Part shown: one piece after another, positions 16,095-25,995 of the stretch
Numbering within the stretch: the first letter of the stretch is position 1
How the letters are laid out: each line of letters begins with the position of its first letter
Source: Clostridia bacterium
GTDB lineage: Bacteria; Bacillota; Clostridia; UBA1381
Direction: 5' to 3'
DNA: 64,000 nt
Assembly (NCBI GenBank): GCA_017935675.1
Contig: JAGBHE010000076.1
Location: forward strand, 1-64,000
Position numbers and translations under genes: made by a program
Notes under the pieces: model-generated
The model's input: only the letters and a program-made list of their open reading frames with translations
The model's database searches: none
Told to the model about the DNA's origin: nothing

Positions 16095-17555
16095 TCACTG
16101 TGCTGCTGTAATCATGATTGTATTTTCAGTATAGCCGCCTGTCCAGTTTACTTCAAAGCCAAGAGCCTCGGCTATATATCTTAATGGCACATATGTTGAC
16201 TGAGTAAGAGTATCAATGATTGAAACAGCGTCCATAAGATGTCTTTCACCATTCAATTCATATGCTCCGTTGCCTGCCTTAAACTTAACAACGTTTCCGT
16301 TAAGTGTTACCTGTGCGGTTTTTTCTGAGTCGTCCCAGCTTGCCTCAGCACCGAGAAGCTCGCACATTTCTCTGAGCGGATATAATGTACGGCCGTCTCT
16401 TTCAATAATTCTTCTTGTGAGTGTGATTTTCTCTCCGTTCATAAATATATCAACCGTTTTATGATTTATCGGGAGCTCAACCATCACTACGCCTGTGTTT
16501 TCCTCAATTTTTCCCGTACCGAAGCCTGTTGCTTTATCTATCCCGTACAATATTCCGGTTTGGTCTGCGGCTATGCACCAGCCGTCTCCTCCAAGCTGAA
16601 TGCTGTAAATCGGGCTTGCAACCTCTGTTGATGTCAGAAGATTGCCGTCCTGCTCATTTCGATACAGCGTGTCTGCCTGGTCAAGAAAATAACCGTTCAT
16701 ACTTCCGCGCTCATACTGAAATGCTTCTCTTACATTGGCAACAAGAGTATTTACCTTGCCATTGTACCAGCAGCCGAAGGTTCTTCCCGTATTAATTACA
16801 ATATGGTCGCCGTAAGCAAAAAGTATATTGGCTGCTTTAACAGTTCTTACAACATTGCCCGAAGCAAGAGCACGTCTGTCGTATTCAGACCATGAGCCTC
16901 CCGATACTATGCCGTCTATAGTTCCGCTGCAGAAGGTTACATTTTCTTCAAGCTTTAACACCTCGTAATCGGCAGAGAGCTTACCTGCTGCAATCGGAAC
17001 ATACCAACAGGTATTTTCAGCGTCAAGTATGAGGTATTCTCCTTCTTCACCGGTAAGGGCAGCTGCATTTTTTACCAGCTCCTTTTCGACAGCGGCACCC
17101 GATTCCCATATGAGAGCCGAGGCTGTGCCGTCTTGCTTTATAACAAGGTTTCCGTAGCTCTGTGATACGCCGGAGCAGATTTTTCTTTCCGGATATCCGT
17201 CAGCTGCCGGAAGCACGAGTGAATTGTCCGCTGAAATATATGCATATTCGCCGTTATATGTACCATCGGTATATATTGCACGGGGGACTGCTTTTTTTGC
17301 ATTTTCCGCAAGCTTCTCTCCCGACATAGTATATAATCCTCCATCTGCGGTAATATATACCGAGGCATTAAAATCAACAACATTTACCGCGATGCGCTTA
17401 AGCATATTATTTTCGGTATCTCTGTATTTTACAAGCTCACCGTTTCCTCTTAAACAATAAGTATCAGTAAGCTTTTCTACGGAAACATATTCCGCAAAAG
17501 CATTCATGGGCATACACAAAAGCAGAAATATTGCTAAAAGTGTAAGTTTTTTCAA
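16095..17555 (-). CDS. Secreted repeat protein with C-terminal copper-amine-oxidase-N-like domain
   Basis: About 486 aa with a signal peptide (KKLTLLAIFLLLCMPMNAFAE). Residues about 25-350 hold RCC1-like beta-propeller repeats such as TADGGLYTMSGEKL, SADNSLVLPAADG, IKQDGTASALIW and GGDGWCIAADQTGILYGI. The C-terminus (about 365-486) is a copper amine oxidase N-terminal-like domain: IFMNGEKITLTRRIIERDGRTLYPLREMCELLGAEASW, then STYVPLRYIAEALGFEV. That domain is common in clostridial cell-surface proteins and is not an oxidase. AAGGAG overlapping the upstream stop supports the TTG start at 17555; the longer ATG frame begins inside the previous gene. Last gene of the operon; likely a glycan-binding or structural surface protein. 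Confidence 0.8.
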   Translation of the reverse strand: MKKLTLLAIFLLLCMPMNAFAEYVSVEKLTDTYCLRGNGELVKYRDTENNMLKRIAVNVVDFNASVYITADGGLYTMSGEKLAENAKKAVPRAIYTDGTYNGEYAYISADNSLVLPAADGYPERKICSGVSQSYGNLVIKQDGTASALIWESGAAVEKELVKNAAALTGEEGEYLILDAENTCWYVPIAAGKLSADYEVLKLEENVTFCSGTIDGIVSGGSWSEYDRRALASGNVVRTVKAANILFAYGDHIVINTGRTFGCWYNGKVNTLVANVREAFQYERGSMNGYFLDQADTLYRNEQDGNLLTSTEVASPIYSIQLGGDGWCIAADQTGILYGIDKATGFGTGKIEENTGVVMVELPINHKTVDIFMNGEKITLTRRIIERDGRTLYPLREMCELLGAEASWDDSEKTAQVTLNGNVVKFKAGNGAYELNGERHLMDAVSIIDTLTQSTYVPLRYIAEALGFEVNWTGGYTENTIMITAAQ

Positions 17556-17559
17556 AGGC

Positions 17560-19476
17560 TTATTCTCCTTCCGCAATGTTTGTTGCCGGGATATCAAGAA
17601 GCGGTTTCATTGTGCTTATGCTGTCCCATACAAATACCTTGTACTTTGCATCCGTAAGCGGTATGTCATAGCTTGTGTATTTGTCTGTTGCGGCAACTGT
17701 CTCGATTTGTGCTCCTGCAAATGTACCCTTGCTGTCATACTGTGCGATTAATACTGTAATGGAAGTATCTGCCGCAGGCGTGATATATTTTGAAGGACGT
17801 ACATTAATCTTTAATGAGCCGCCGTTGTCTGCTGCAAGCGGAGTGTCGTCCTTGTACTCAGCGTATAGGTACAGAGGACAGAAGTTCTCAAACAACGTTT
17901 CGGCTCCCGCCGTGAACTTTAATGTAAGCGCAGTATTGCCGGCCGCAATTGAATTTTTGATGTATTCCGTAACATCACATCTCATCAGATTGTCTGTTCC
18001 GTAAGCTACAGCCTTGGGATAAAGGCTTCCATCGACAGCATTTATAGGATAATCTCTGTCTATATACGGATTTGCCAAATTAAAATAAGCTGTTTTTGTA
18101 TCCTCCGCTTTTATGTTTGCCACATCTGCATACTGTGTGATTGCTGACAAATCGTAGTTTTCACAGTTATATACCATAGCTGCACGTCCGCCGTTTTTAC
18201 CTTGTGTTAACAGATATACCTTCTCTATTTCATCGGTCTTATTTTTTAATGATGAAATGTCAAAGTTATAATACGCTTCTATATTTTTCTGTCCGTTTCT
18301 GGTGTCTAACAAAATTCCGCTTGTCGTACTTGTCGGCTTTTCGATAACTGAATCTGTATTATTAACCTTAATTCTGTCAGTAAACCTGATTATCTGACCG
18401 AGTCCTCTTATATCAACAGTCTTTGTTACAGTCTGAGCTGCACCTGATACTGCAACTGCAGCTGCCTTTAATGTGTATGTGCCCGGTTCGAGGTCTGACG
18501 CCTTCCATGTGTAAACTCCGTCAGTACCGTCCGTAACTGTTGCCTTAAGCTCATCATTTAAGTAAAATTCTACTTGTGCAATACCCGTTTCGTCATATGC
18601 CTTAACTGCAAATACTGCGTCATCGGTAACATAATCCTGTGTACCTGCCGATACAATCTCAAGCTCAGGCTTTTCGATTAAGCTCAGATAAATTCTCGGC
18701 TTTGTATCGGCGTCACCGCTTCCCATAAAGTTCGTTGATGATGCCCAAGTTGAGTAAATCATTATTGAGAAGCTTGTTCTGTTCTCTGACAATATTGAAT
18801 TTGTATAATCAGTAATATCAAATGCCTTTGACATTTTACCCGTTGATAAATCACCGAATTTTCCTGCCTCATTTAAAGTATTGAACAAAGCTGCTCCTTC
18901 GTTGTTATTTCCGCTTACTGCCGTATTACCTGTTACCGGAGGAGTATATGTCGTAGTGCCGTCTTCTCCTGTTACACCTATTGTGCTTATGCTTATATCA
19001 TTGCTTGGTATGTCATATATATTTACAGGCATATTATTGTTACTGCCGGTTGTAAGCAGATATGCTTCCTTTACATCATAGTCAATAACGCCGTTGCTGT
19101 CAGGGTCAACAAGCGACTGCATTTCGTATGACAGATATATGGGAGCTTTAAGTTTGCCGGCATTAATTTCATCTTGTGTTCCTGTAACTACTACCCAGTT
19201 ATAAGCATTATATGTCTGCTTTTCTGTCTGACCTATAAAGTCGGGATTACTTACATTTGTATAAACAAGCATGCCTGTTGAAGCTGAAGGAAGCTCACTT
19301 TTTACAAATGCTGTTGTATCAGTTGTTCTGATTGATACATTGTGTGTACCCTCTGAAAGTCCTGATGCAAGAACTGTATTTTCTGCTTCTGCCGCAAATC
19401 CCATTGACGGTGCAAGACTCATAAGCATCATTGCACTCAGAATCAGAGCCGTCATTTTTCTGCTTAAATTTTTCAT
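17560..19476 (-). CDS. Secreted CBM96-like/Ig-like surface protein
   Basis: About 638 aa with a signal peptide (KMTALILSAMMLMSLAPSMGFAAEA). Two beta-sandwich modules of the CBM96/DNRLRE type (about 45-265 and 350-535; note LSYEM...VKEAYLLTTG and YYNFDIS...EIEKVYLLTQG) flank a bacterial Ig-like domain (about 270-345: FAVKAYDETGIAQVEFYLND). A C-terminal module (about 540-638) ending YKVFVWDSISTMKPL resembles the ends of the 1191-aa and 961-aa neighbours. No catalytic domain is recognised; a glycan-binding role is inferred. GGAAGG with 9-base spacing favours the ATG at 19476 over the one at 19485. Confidence 0.8.
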   Translation of the reverse strand: MKNLSRKMTALILSAMMLMSLAPSMGFAAEAENTVLASGLSEGTHNVSIRTTDTTAFVKSELPSASTGMLVYTNVSNPDFIGQTEKQTYNAYNWVVVTGTQDEINAGKLKAPIYLSYEMQSLVDPDSNGVIDYDVKEAYLLTTGSNNNMPVNIYDIPSNDISISTIGVTGEDGTTTYTPPVTGNTAVSGNNNEGAALFNTLNEAGKFGDLSTGKMSKAFDITDYTNSILSENRTSFSIMIYSTWASSTNFMGSGDADTKPRIYLSLIEKPELEIVSAGTQDYVTDDAVFAVKAYDETGIAQVEFYLNDELKATVTDGTDGVYTWKASDLEPGTYTLKAAAVAVSGAAQTVTKTVDIRGLGQIIRFTDRIKVNNTDSVIEKPTSTTSGILLDTRNGQKNIEAYYNFDISSLKNKTDEIEKVYLLTQGKNGGRAAMVYNCENYDLSAITQYADVANIKAEDTKTAYFNLANPYIDRDYPINAVDGSLYPKAVAYGTDNLMRCDVTEYIKNSIAAGNTALTLKFTAGAETLFENFCPLYLYAEYKDDTPLAADNGGSLKINVRPSKYITPAADTSITVLIAQYDSKGTFAGAQIETVAATDKYTSYDIPLTDAKYKVFVWDSISTMKPLLDIPATNIAEGE

Positions 19477-19477
19477 T

Positions 19478-22400
19478 TTAATCATCCTTCCTTATTCTTT
19501 TACTTTTTATGTTTTTCAAAATCTGCCAGCCATATTTTTCTTTCAGCGGTTCAAGCTCATCGCTCCAGACATAAATTTTAACGACATCGCTTTCTCCTAT
19601 GCTGATAGTTTTATTTACAGCGGCATTATTTGCTGTGCCAAGGCTGATATTTTCGGCATATACATTAATCAGCCGTTTGGTTTCTCTGTCATATACTGCG
19701 TACACCGCTGCCGCATTATACGGCGTTTCAGTGCTGTTCCATACTGTCATGGAGCAGCTGACATCAAACCTTCCATCCTCTTTTTCCCCGCCTGTTACCT
19801 CGAAGCTGCTGTTCGTTATAACAATTCCGTCTTCGCTGTATTTTTCATATTCATATACAAAGGTTCCGGCAGATGTTGCTATATAGGCTCTGGGTAAAAC
19901 CGGATGAAACTCTATTTTCCATATGTCTCTTGACGACGGCATTCCTTTTACATTTCTCCATGTTTTTCCGCCGTCGAGGCTTTCATAAATTCCGCCGCTT
20001 CTTCCGTATTCCGAGTTATTTGTACCTCCTGCAAGCAGATGATATGAATTTCTCGGATTTTGAGAAACGCTTAAGCACCAAAAGCCCTCCGGATTTTCAA
20101 ATTCGGCCGTTACCGGTGAAATAATCTCACTGTTTCCGTCATCAGCTATACGAACTATGTATGAATAACATGCTGCATATACAGTACCTTCTTCAAATAA
20201 ATCAGGCGTTATACTGCTTATGCTTCCCAAACCCACACTGTAAATTTCCCATGTTCTGCCCTCATCCCTTGAACGTGCCATGCAGTTGTCCTTTATGCCG
20301 TAAACAGTATTTCCGTCAAACGGTGACACTGCCATAACAGTGACCTCGCTGTCTGTCCAGGTTGCCCCGTCATCATAGCTTATTTTGCTTCCGGCGTATA
20401 TTGTATATGGGTTGTCATCGTTAAACTCTATCAGGCTTGTACTGATATTGCCTGCCGCACCTATAATTGTATAGTTATCTCCGTTGTCATAGCTTTGCTT
20501 TAATACCTTTGAAGCACCGCCGATATTTATAATTATTCTGTCGGGATTCTTCGGGTCCCGGGCAAGAGCATTTGTTGTTTTTGAACCGTCATATCTTATA
20601 CCTGTGCTGTCCTCGCTTGCAGAATAGCTTACAGCAGGATAGCTTTCGCCCCGTCCCCTATCAACGGTTTTTACAACTCCCCTGTCTATAAACGATATAA
20701 AAACATTGCTTTCGTCATTGCTGTCAAAAAGGAAATCACTTGCTCTCATTCCGGAATATCCGCTGCTTGAAGCAAAATACGTTTTTCCGCCGTCGGTGCT
20801 TTTATAAAGCTCACCGTCCAATGAAACAAAAACAATGTTTTCATCTGTCGGATGAAGTGCAAACGGCTCTGCTCCCCAGCCCCAATTATCATGTATAAAC
20901 TCGGTTGAGGTATCGGTTTTTGACGGCGTAATGAAGGTTCGTCCGTTATCCGTACTGTATCTGAGCGGATAATGCTCAAGTGACAGATACATATAAAGCA
21001 CCGGATTTTCTCCTATGCCGTAACGAATGCTTGCTATACTCTTATCAGCTGTGCTGATAAGCTGCCAGCTTGCACCTGAATCGACAGTTTCATAAACGCT
21101 TTCCCTAGCAGCGCATATCCAATGCCCCGGATCAGCCGGATTAACCGCCGCAGTACAGTCTATGCCTGCTTCAGGTCCAATTTCTTCGAACGTTTCACCG
21201 TTATCATATGAAGCATATAAGCCCATACCCGTTGCAAATAAAATCAAATCATCATGAACCAAAACGTCCCTTACATTTGCCTCAATCGGTATATCTGAAA
21301 TCTGTGACCATGTTGCTCCTTCGTCATCACTGTAAACAGAGCCGGCACCAACGCCGTGTCCTCCGGCAAAAATCCGTCTTACTCCGTTTTTATCACGTTT
21401 TGTAAACTTTATTATCGGATTGTTTTTAATTCTGTAATAGTAATTGGCAAATATCAGCTTCCAGCTTTCTCCGCAGTCGGTGCTTTTATAAATACCGCCG
21501 TAAGGCGATTCGTATTTTTTCGTTCCGGTAGAACCGAGAGCATATACTATGTTTTCATTTTCCGGATCAACTGCAATGTCCGCGGTACCCATTATATCAA
21601 AGCCTGAGCAGGAGCTTCTCCAGTGCCTGCCTCCATCGGTGCTTTTCCATATTCCGTTTGTATCTGTACCGACAAACATTATGTCCGGATTTGATTCCGA
21701 TATTGTCATTGACCAGCACATCTGCCCTGCTTCACCGCCGTAATATTTTGCTTCAAGCTGCTCTTCGGTTGTCATATGCCAGTTCAAAAGCCACGGAGCA
21801 TAATACGTGGTTGTGTATTTATCAATTTCATTATCAATCTGTGCCTGAGCTTCGGGATAATATGTAAAAAACGATTTTACCTCACCGTACATACCGCTGA
21901 CAGTTACTGCATATGTTCCCTCTTCGCCGGAAATCCCAAACGAAAAATCATAATGACCGCCGGAAGCGGCTGACACCTCAATATGACTTACAGCTTCATT
22001 ATCTGTGAAATCCCACATCTCATACCCGGGTCTCAGAACGGTAAGCATAACCTCGCTGTTATCACTCTGATTCATTGTTCCGTATACATGAACTGTTTTT
22101 GTACCGTAGTCGACAGATGTATATATGCTTCCGTCAGTGCTGCTTTTCGGAAGATAATTAAACAGCTTAACTACGGTATTTCCATCATATATGCCGGTTA
22201 CTGTATACGCTCCCGAAGAGGCCTTGCTCATATCAAACTCCGTATTATAATATACTTCATCATCTGACATGGTCATATTTTTCTCAAAGCATATGTTTCC
22301 GAGCGAATCAGAAACTGTGATATTTACATTTCCTGCACCTGTTTCTCCGCTGACACTGAGAATATTCTGCTCATTGCAGTTAATAAACATTATGTCCTCA

Positions 22401-23053
22401 CGCGGTTTTGTCATTTTCACATAAAGCTGTGCATGATTTTCAAAATATATTGTAGTGAGATGCCAATAAGGATACATCATGAATGTGAAGCTTCCCTGCT
22501 TTGCTTTTGATAAAACGTAATCGGTTATGTCAAAAGCACAGTCATCACCTCTTCTTGAATCGGGATACAGCTCTTTCACCGCTGCCGCTCCTATATTTGC
22601 ATCAGCACATTCAGCCGAGTAAAAGTCTTTCATCTCATGAGACGGAACAGTCAGATAATTCTGCCCGTTTTTAAGTGTATTGTCAGGGCAGTCAATAAAT
22701 CTCACCCTCTGCTTGTCGGGCCCGTTCATCAGGATTACAGCCTTTTCAAGGCTGTACCCCTGATTTATGAGAGTACTTATATCAAATTTATAATAAAGCG
22801 CCCTCTTAGGCTCAAGCCAGTATGTATTTTCTCCGTCGGTTTCATTCGGATTTGTAGAGGAGGACTGTAAAACCCAGTTATAATCATATTTCTGATTTGT
22901 CTGTGCCTCGTCTCCCCAATTTGTATAAACCGCGGCTGTCGGATTAAATATTCTTTCCGCACTTACATACTTTTCAGCAAATGCAGTAAGTCCCGGAGCA
23001 GCGTTTACCATAGTCATAATTGCCGCCGCAATCAATATCTTTTTCAAACACAT
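19478..23053 (-). CDS. Secreted Asp-box propeller protein, GH74-like, with CBM96-like N-terminus
   Basis: 1191 aa with a signal peptide (to about AFA26). Order: CBM96-like module (about 28-220), beta domains (225-400), a two-propeller region (about 418-1080) with at least nine Asp boxes (STDGGRHW, STDCGESW, SDDEGATW, SYDNGETF, STDGGKTY, SRDEGRTW, SLDGGKTW) and a C-terminal beta module (1085-1191) ending KIYVWSDELEPLKEK. GTDTNGIW (Asp464) and ISFIDRG (Asp790) align by eye with the two catalytic Asp regions of GH74 xyloglucanases. It is a paralogue of the protein encoded at 30389-33727. A TTG at 23047 has better spacing to GGAGG than the ATG given. Endo-acting glycan cleavage at the surface is inferred. 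Confidence 0.8.
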   Translation of the reverse strand: MCLKKILIAAAIMTMVNAAPGLTAFAEKYVSAERIFNPTAAVYTNWGDEAQTNQKYDYNWVLQSSSTNPNETDGENTYWLEPKRALYYKFDISTLINQGYSLEKAVILMNGPDKQRVRFIDCPDNTLKNGQNYLTVPSHEMKDFYSAECADANIGAAAVKELYPDSRRGDDCAFDITDYVLSKAKQGSFTFMMYPYWHLTTIYFENHAQLYVKMTKPREDIMFINCNEQNILSVSGETGAGNVNITVSDSLGNICFEKNMTMSDDEVYYNTEFDMSKASSGAYTVTGIYDGNTVVKLFNYLPKSSTDGSIYTSVDYGTKTVHVYGTMNQSDNSEVMLTVLRPGYEMWDFTDNEAVSHIEVSAASGGHYDFSFGISGEEGTYAVTVSGMYGEVKSFFTYYPEAQAQIDNEIDKYTTTYYAPWLLNWHMTTEEQLEAKYYGGEAGQMCWSMTISESNPDIMFVGTDTNGIWKSTDGGRHWRSSCSGFDIMGTADIAVDPENENIVYALGSTGTKKYESPYGGIYKSTDCGESWKLIFANYYYRIKNNPIIKFTKRDKNGVRRIFAGGHGVGAGSVYSDDEGATWSQISDIPIEANVRDVLVHDDLILFATGMGLYASYDNGETFEEIGPEAGIDCTAAVNPADPGHWICAARESVYETVDSGASWQLISTADKSIASIRYGIGENPVLYMYLSLEHYPLRYSTDNGRTFITPSKTDTSTEFIHDNWGWGAEPFALHPTDENIVFVSLDGELYKSTDGGKTYFASSSGYSGMRASDFLFDSNDESNVFISFIDRGVVKTVDRGRGESYPAVSYSASEDSTGIRYDGSKTTNALARDPKNPDRIIINIGGASKVLKQSYDNGDNYTIIGAAGNISTSLIEFNDDNPYTIYAGSKISYDDGATWTDSEVTVMAVSPFDGNTVYGIKDNCMARSRDEGRTWEIYSVGLGSISSITPDLFEEGTVYAACYSYIVRIADDGNSEIISPVTAEFENPEGFWCLSVSQNPRNSYHLLAGGTNNSEYGRSGGIYESLDGGKTWRNVKGMPSSRDIWKIEFHPVLPRAYIATSAGTFVYEYEKYSEDGIVITNSSFEVTGGEKEDGRFDVSCSMTVWNSTETPYNAAAVYAVYDRETKRLINVYAENISLGTANNAAVNKTISIGESDVVKIYVWSDELEPLKEKYGWQILKNIKSKRIRKDD

Positions 23054-23098
23054 TCCTCCTCTCTTTTACCTGTAATAGCCACGTGCAAAACAAGCAAA

Positions 23099-25984
23099 TT
23101 ATTCAAGAGCCGCAGCACTGTCTAAAATATTCATACTTCTGAATCCGTCTGTAATATATGCCTTAACTGCTGCTCTTTCAAGATCAAGAGTATCAGGAAT
23201 TGTAAGCTCAGCTTCCAAAGTCTTTTCTTCACCGACCGAAAGCTCTGCTTTTCCGAAGCTGAATGCCTTCATTGTATTGTTCTCATTATACATTGCAAGC
23301 ATTATTACTGCTTTGAGGCTTCCCGCCTGACCGTTTAACACATCTGCACTTACTTTTAATGTCTTTCCGGCTTCTATAACAGGCTTATTGCCTTCACCGT
23401 CTGTAAAAGCTTTATTTGCTATAAAATAGCTCACTGCATACAGCTTATCATTATATACAGTCTTCGCACCCAGCCAGTCAGCAGCTTTTATTATAAGCTT
23501 GTGCTCACCGTTTGTAATTTTAGCTGCCGGGATTGTTACGCTGTACACATTATCTGTCTGAGCCGCAGTATAAACCTCGTCGTCAAACTCAAAGCTCACT
23601 TCTGTAATATCACTGTCTTCATCAGTAATCTCAGCAGACAATGTAAGCTCGCTCAGCGGCGGTATTGTTTTTGTTTCCGGTGAAGTTAAAGTCACTGCCG
23701 GCCTTTTGTTTTCTCTGTATGTTACATATAAAAGCGGTTGGCTGGCAGAATTACCGAGTGCGGTACGTCCGTCATCCGTACTTGTAATTATATAGCTTGA
23801 TACGTTTTCTCCGTTATCCCTCTTATTCAGGACATGGTCTGTGATATCAAACGCAACAGTGTATGCACTGTTTGACAACTCATAACCCTTAGTATTCAAT
23901 GCGGTTGTATAGCTGACGCTTGCCTCAGCAATTGATTTTGAGCTGTATTCAGGAAGCTGAGTATAGTTAATACCGGTCTCCCAGTCATCGCTGTACAGCT
24001 CCTTCAGCTGAAGAACAACATTATTCTGAGGGCGGTTTCCGGCAGTTATAAGCTCTGCCTTATCTATCTGATAATCCTTTAACATGCTTATATCATATTT
24101 TAATGCATATATTATGCCGTAAGGATCTGTCTTTGAGCCCTGTATCCAATAGTTTCCGTTCGAATCAGTACCGCTGTAGCTTGCATCTCCGTATTTTACT
24201 CCGCATGCTGCTGTCGGGCTGAGTAAACCAATCTTTGTCGGTGCTTTCTGAAGAACAACAGTAAATCCGGACTCAACTGAGGCGCTCTTGCCGCCGTCAT
24301 CATATACAACAGCCTTTAAAGTATAGCTTCCTGTTTCAAGTCCCGTAAACTCAATATAATAATTATCTCCGTCAGACTGAACATTATCCTGCATTTTGTC
24401 ATTCAAAAACATCTCAACTCTGTCAATGCTTCCATCTGTATCAGTCGCTGTAATCTCAAATCTTATTGTATCTTTAGCTTCAAACTCCGTATCTGCAGGA
24501 GCTGCAAGCTCGGCTGTAGGTTTAATATTTTTACCGCTGTACTTTAAGCATAATACCGGAGCTTTATTAAGCGTATAGCTGCCTTTTTCCGATACAGTCA
24601 TCTTAAAACCAACGTCTGCCGCACCGGTATTTACTCTTGAAAGTACATAATCCGTAACATCTGACGAGAAGTTATAATCCTCGGGATTAGCACTAAGCTC
24701 GTAATCAACGCTTTCGTCAATGAAATCATTACGGTTCAGTGCTGAAAGACTGTTGAGTGATACAGATACCGGAGCACCTGTCGGTTCCGGAACGTCTGAA
24801 TAATTCTGACCATCTGCAAGAGTTCCGTCAAGACCGTAAACTACCGCATTAGCCGCCGCTTCATTTGCATCACCTAAAAGCCATGCCTTTTCTATATCGT
24901 AGCCTAATGCAAGCAAGCCTGAAAGATCAAAGCCTGCATAATAATCCTTAACAGGTGCTTCTGATGATACTATTATTGTACCGCCTATTGTACCTGATGT
25001 CTGTTCTGCATTTCCATCCTCGGTATTTATCTCTGCAGCTGCAAGTATAACATCCGAAGTTTTTATAAGCTCATATACTTCTATTTCAGCAGCTGCGGCC
25101 GCCGTTATTCCGTTTGCGTCTACAGCAACAACCTTTAGCGTATAATATCCTCGTGTTATATCACTGATATTTGCAGAATATATATTGTCTGTTCCCTCAG
25201 TTACGGTTGCCTTTAATTCATCATCAATATAATACTCCACCTTTTCGATACCGCTGCTGCTCTGTGCATTTACATTGATTTTTATATTTCCCTCCGCGTA
25301 TCTGTGCTCTGTTGTTTCAAAGCTGACCGCAGGTCTTGACGCTAATTCAATGTACAAACGCGGTCTTTTGTTCGGCTCGGTAGAGGAAACATATAAGGTT
25401 CCGTCATATTGCATTGCTATTCTCATCGAAAATACTCCGGCAAAGCCTTCTTCGGAATTTTTCTGATTGATATATTTTGTAATATCATAAGCTCCGCTGC
25501 CCAAAAAATTATCACCTGTTGCCTCAACATCGGTTTTTATTGTACTGTAAACAGATGAATTTCCTTTAATTGAGTTGAATCCGACCGACACGGCTTCGGG
25601 AGAAGCATACGCAGCATTGTCCCCGCAAAGCATATCCGATTTGCTGATATTGTTACCCGGCACATCCTCAATTTTAAAGTTTTGGTTAATATTTGCACCC
25701 GTCAGTAAATATGCTTTGGAGACCGCATATTCTGCCAAATATTCTGAAATATCAAATTTAACAAAAAGTGCGCTCGTCAAGGTTGTCACTCCGTTTATTT
25801 TGGCACTTGTCACAACGTAGTTGCCATTTGCTATGCCGCTGTCACCGCTTGGGAATTTTATACTTGTAATTTCCGAATAAGGAACAACAACGGGGGAAGG
25901 ATTTCCCTCCGCATCTGCAATCGGTACCATGCTTATATTACAGATTGCAATGCACAATGCTAAAAATAAACTAAATCGCTTCAT
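23099..25984 (-). CDS. Large secreted protein with three CBM96-like and three Ig-like modules
   Basis: 961 aa with a signal peptide (MKRFSLFLALCIAICN...ADA). Alternating modules: CBM96-like (about 30-225; LFVKFDIS..., VSKAYLLTG), Ig-like (228-300; KINVNAQSSSGIEKVEYYIDDELKA), CBM96-like (305-490), Ig-like (495-580; RFEITATDTDGSIDRVEMFLND), CBM96-like (588-760), Ig-like (765-850) and a C-terminal beta module (855-961). No catalytic motif is seen. It probably binds an extracellular polysaccharide and bridges cell surface and substrate. AGGAGG precedes the ATG. The Ig units are very similar to those of the 638-aa protein, suggesting duplication within the operon. Confidence 0.8.
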   Translation of the reverse strand: MKRFSLFLALCIAICNISMVPIADAEGNPSPVVVPYSEITSIKFPSGDSGIANGNYVVTSAKINGVTTLTSALFVKFDISEYLAEYAVSKAYLLTGANINQNFKIEDVPGNNISKSDMLCGDNAAYASPEAVSVGFNSIKGNSSVYSTIKTDVEATGDNFLGSGAYDITKYINQKNSEEGFAGVFSMRIAMQYDGTLYVSSTEPNKRPRLYIELASRPAVSFETTEHRYAEGNIKINVNAQSSSGIEKVEYYIDDELKATVTEGTDNIYSANISDITRGYYTLKVVAVDANGITAAAAAEIEVYELIKTSDVILAAAEINTEDGNAEQTSGTIGGTIIVSSEAPVKDYYAGFDLSGLLALGYDIEKAWLLGDANEAAANAVVYGLDGTLADGQNYSDVPEPTGAPVSVSLNSLSALNRNDFIDESVDYELSANPEDYNFSSDVTDYVLSRVNTGAADVGFKMTVSEKGSYTLNKAPVLCLKYSGKNIKPTAELAAPADTEFEAKDTIRFEITATDTDGSIDRVEMFLNDKMQDNVQSDGDNYYIEFTGLETGSYTLKAVVYDDGGKSASVESGFTVVLQKAPTKIGLLSPTAACGVKYGDASYSGTDSNGNYWIQGSKTDPYGIIYALKYDISMLKDYQIDKAELITAGNRPQNNVVLQLKELYSDDWETGINYTQLPEYSSKSIAEASVSYTTALNTKGYELSNSAYTVAFDITDHVLNKRDNGENVSSYIITSTDDGRTALGNSASQPLLYVTYRENKRPAVTLTSPETKTIPPLSELTLSAEITDEDSDITEVSFEFDDEVYTAAQTDNVYSVTIPAAKITNGEHKLIIKAADWLGAKTVYNDKLYAVSYFIANKAFTDGEGNKPVIEAGKTLKVSADVLNGQAGSLKAVIMLAMYNENNTMKAFSFGKAELSVGEEKTLEAELTIPDTLDLERAAVKAYITDGFRSMNILDSAAALE

Positions 25985-25995
25985 TTTGTTCCTCC

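Noticed and set aside
19478..23053. Asp-box repeats taken as evidence of a sialidase
   Set aside because: Asp boxes occur in many propeller folds. The sialidase arginine triad and FRIP motif were not seen, whereas two GH74-like Asp regions were.
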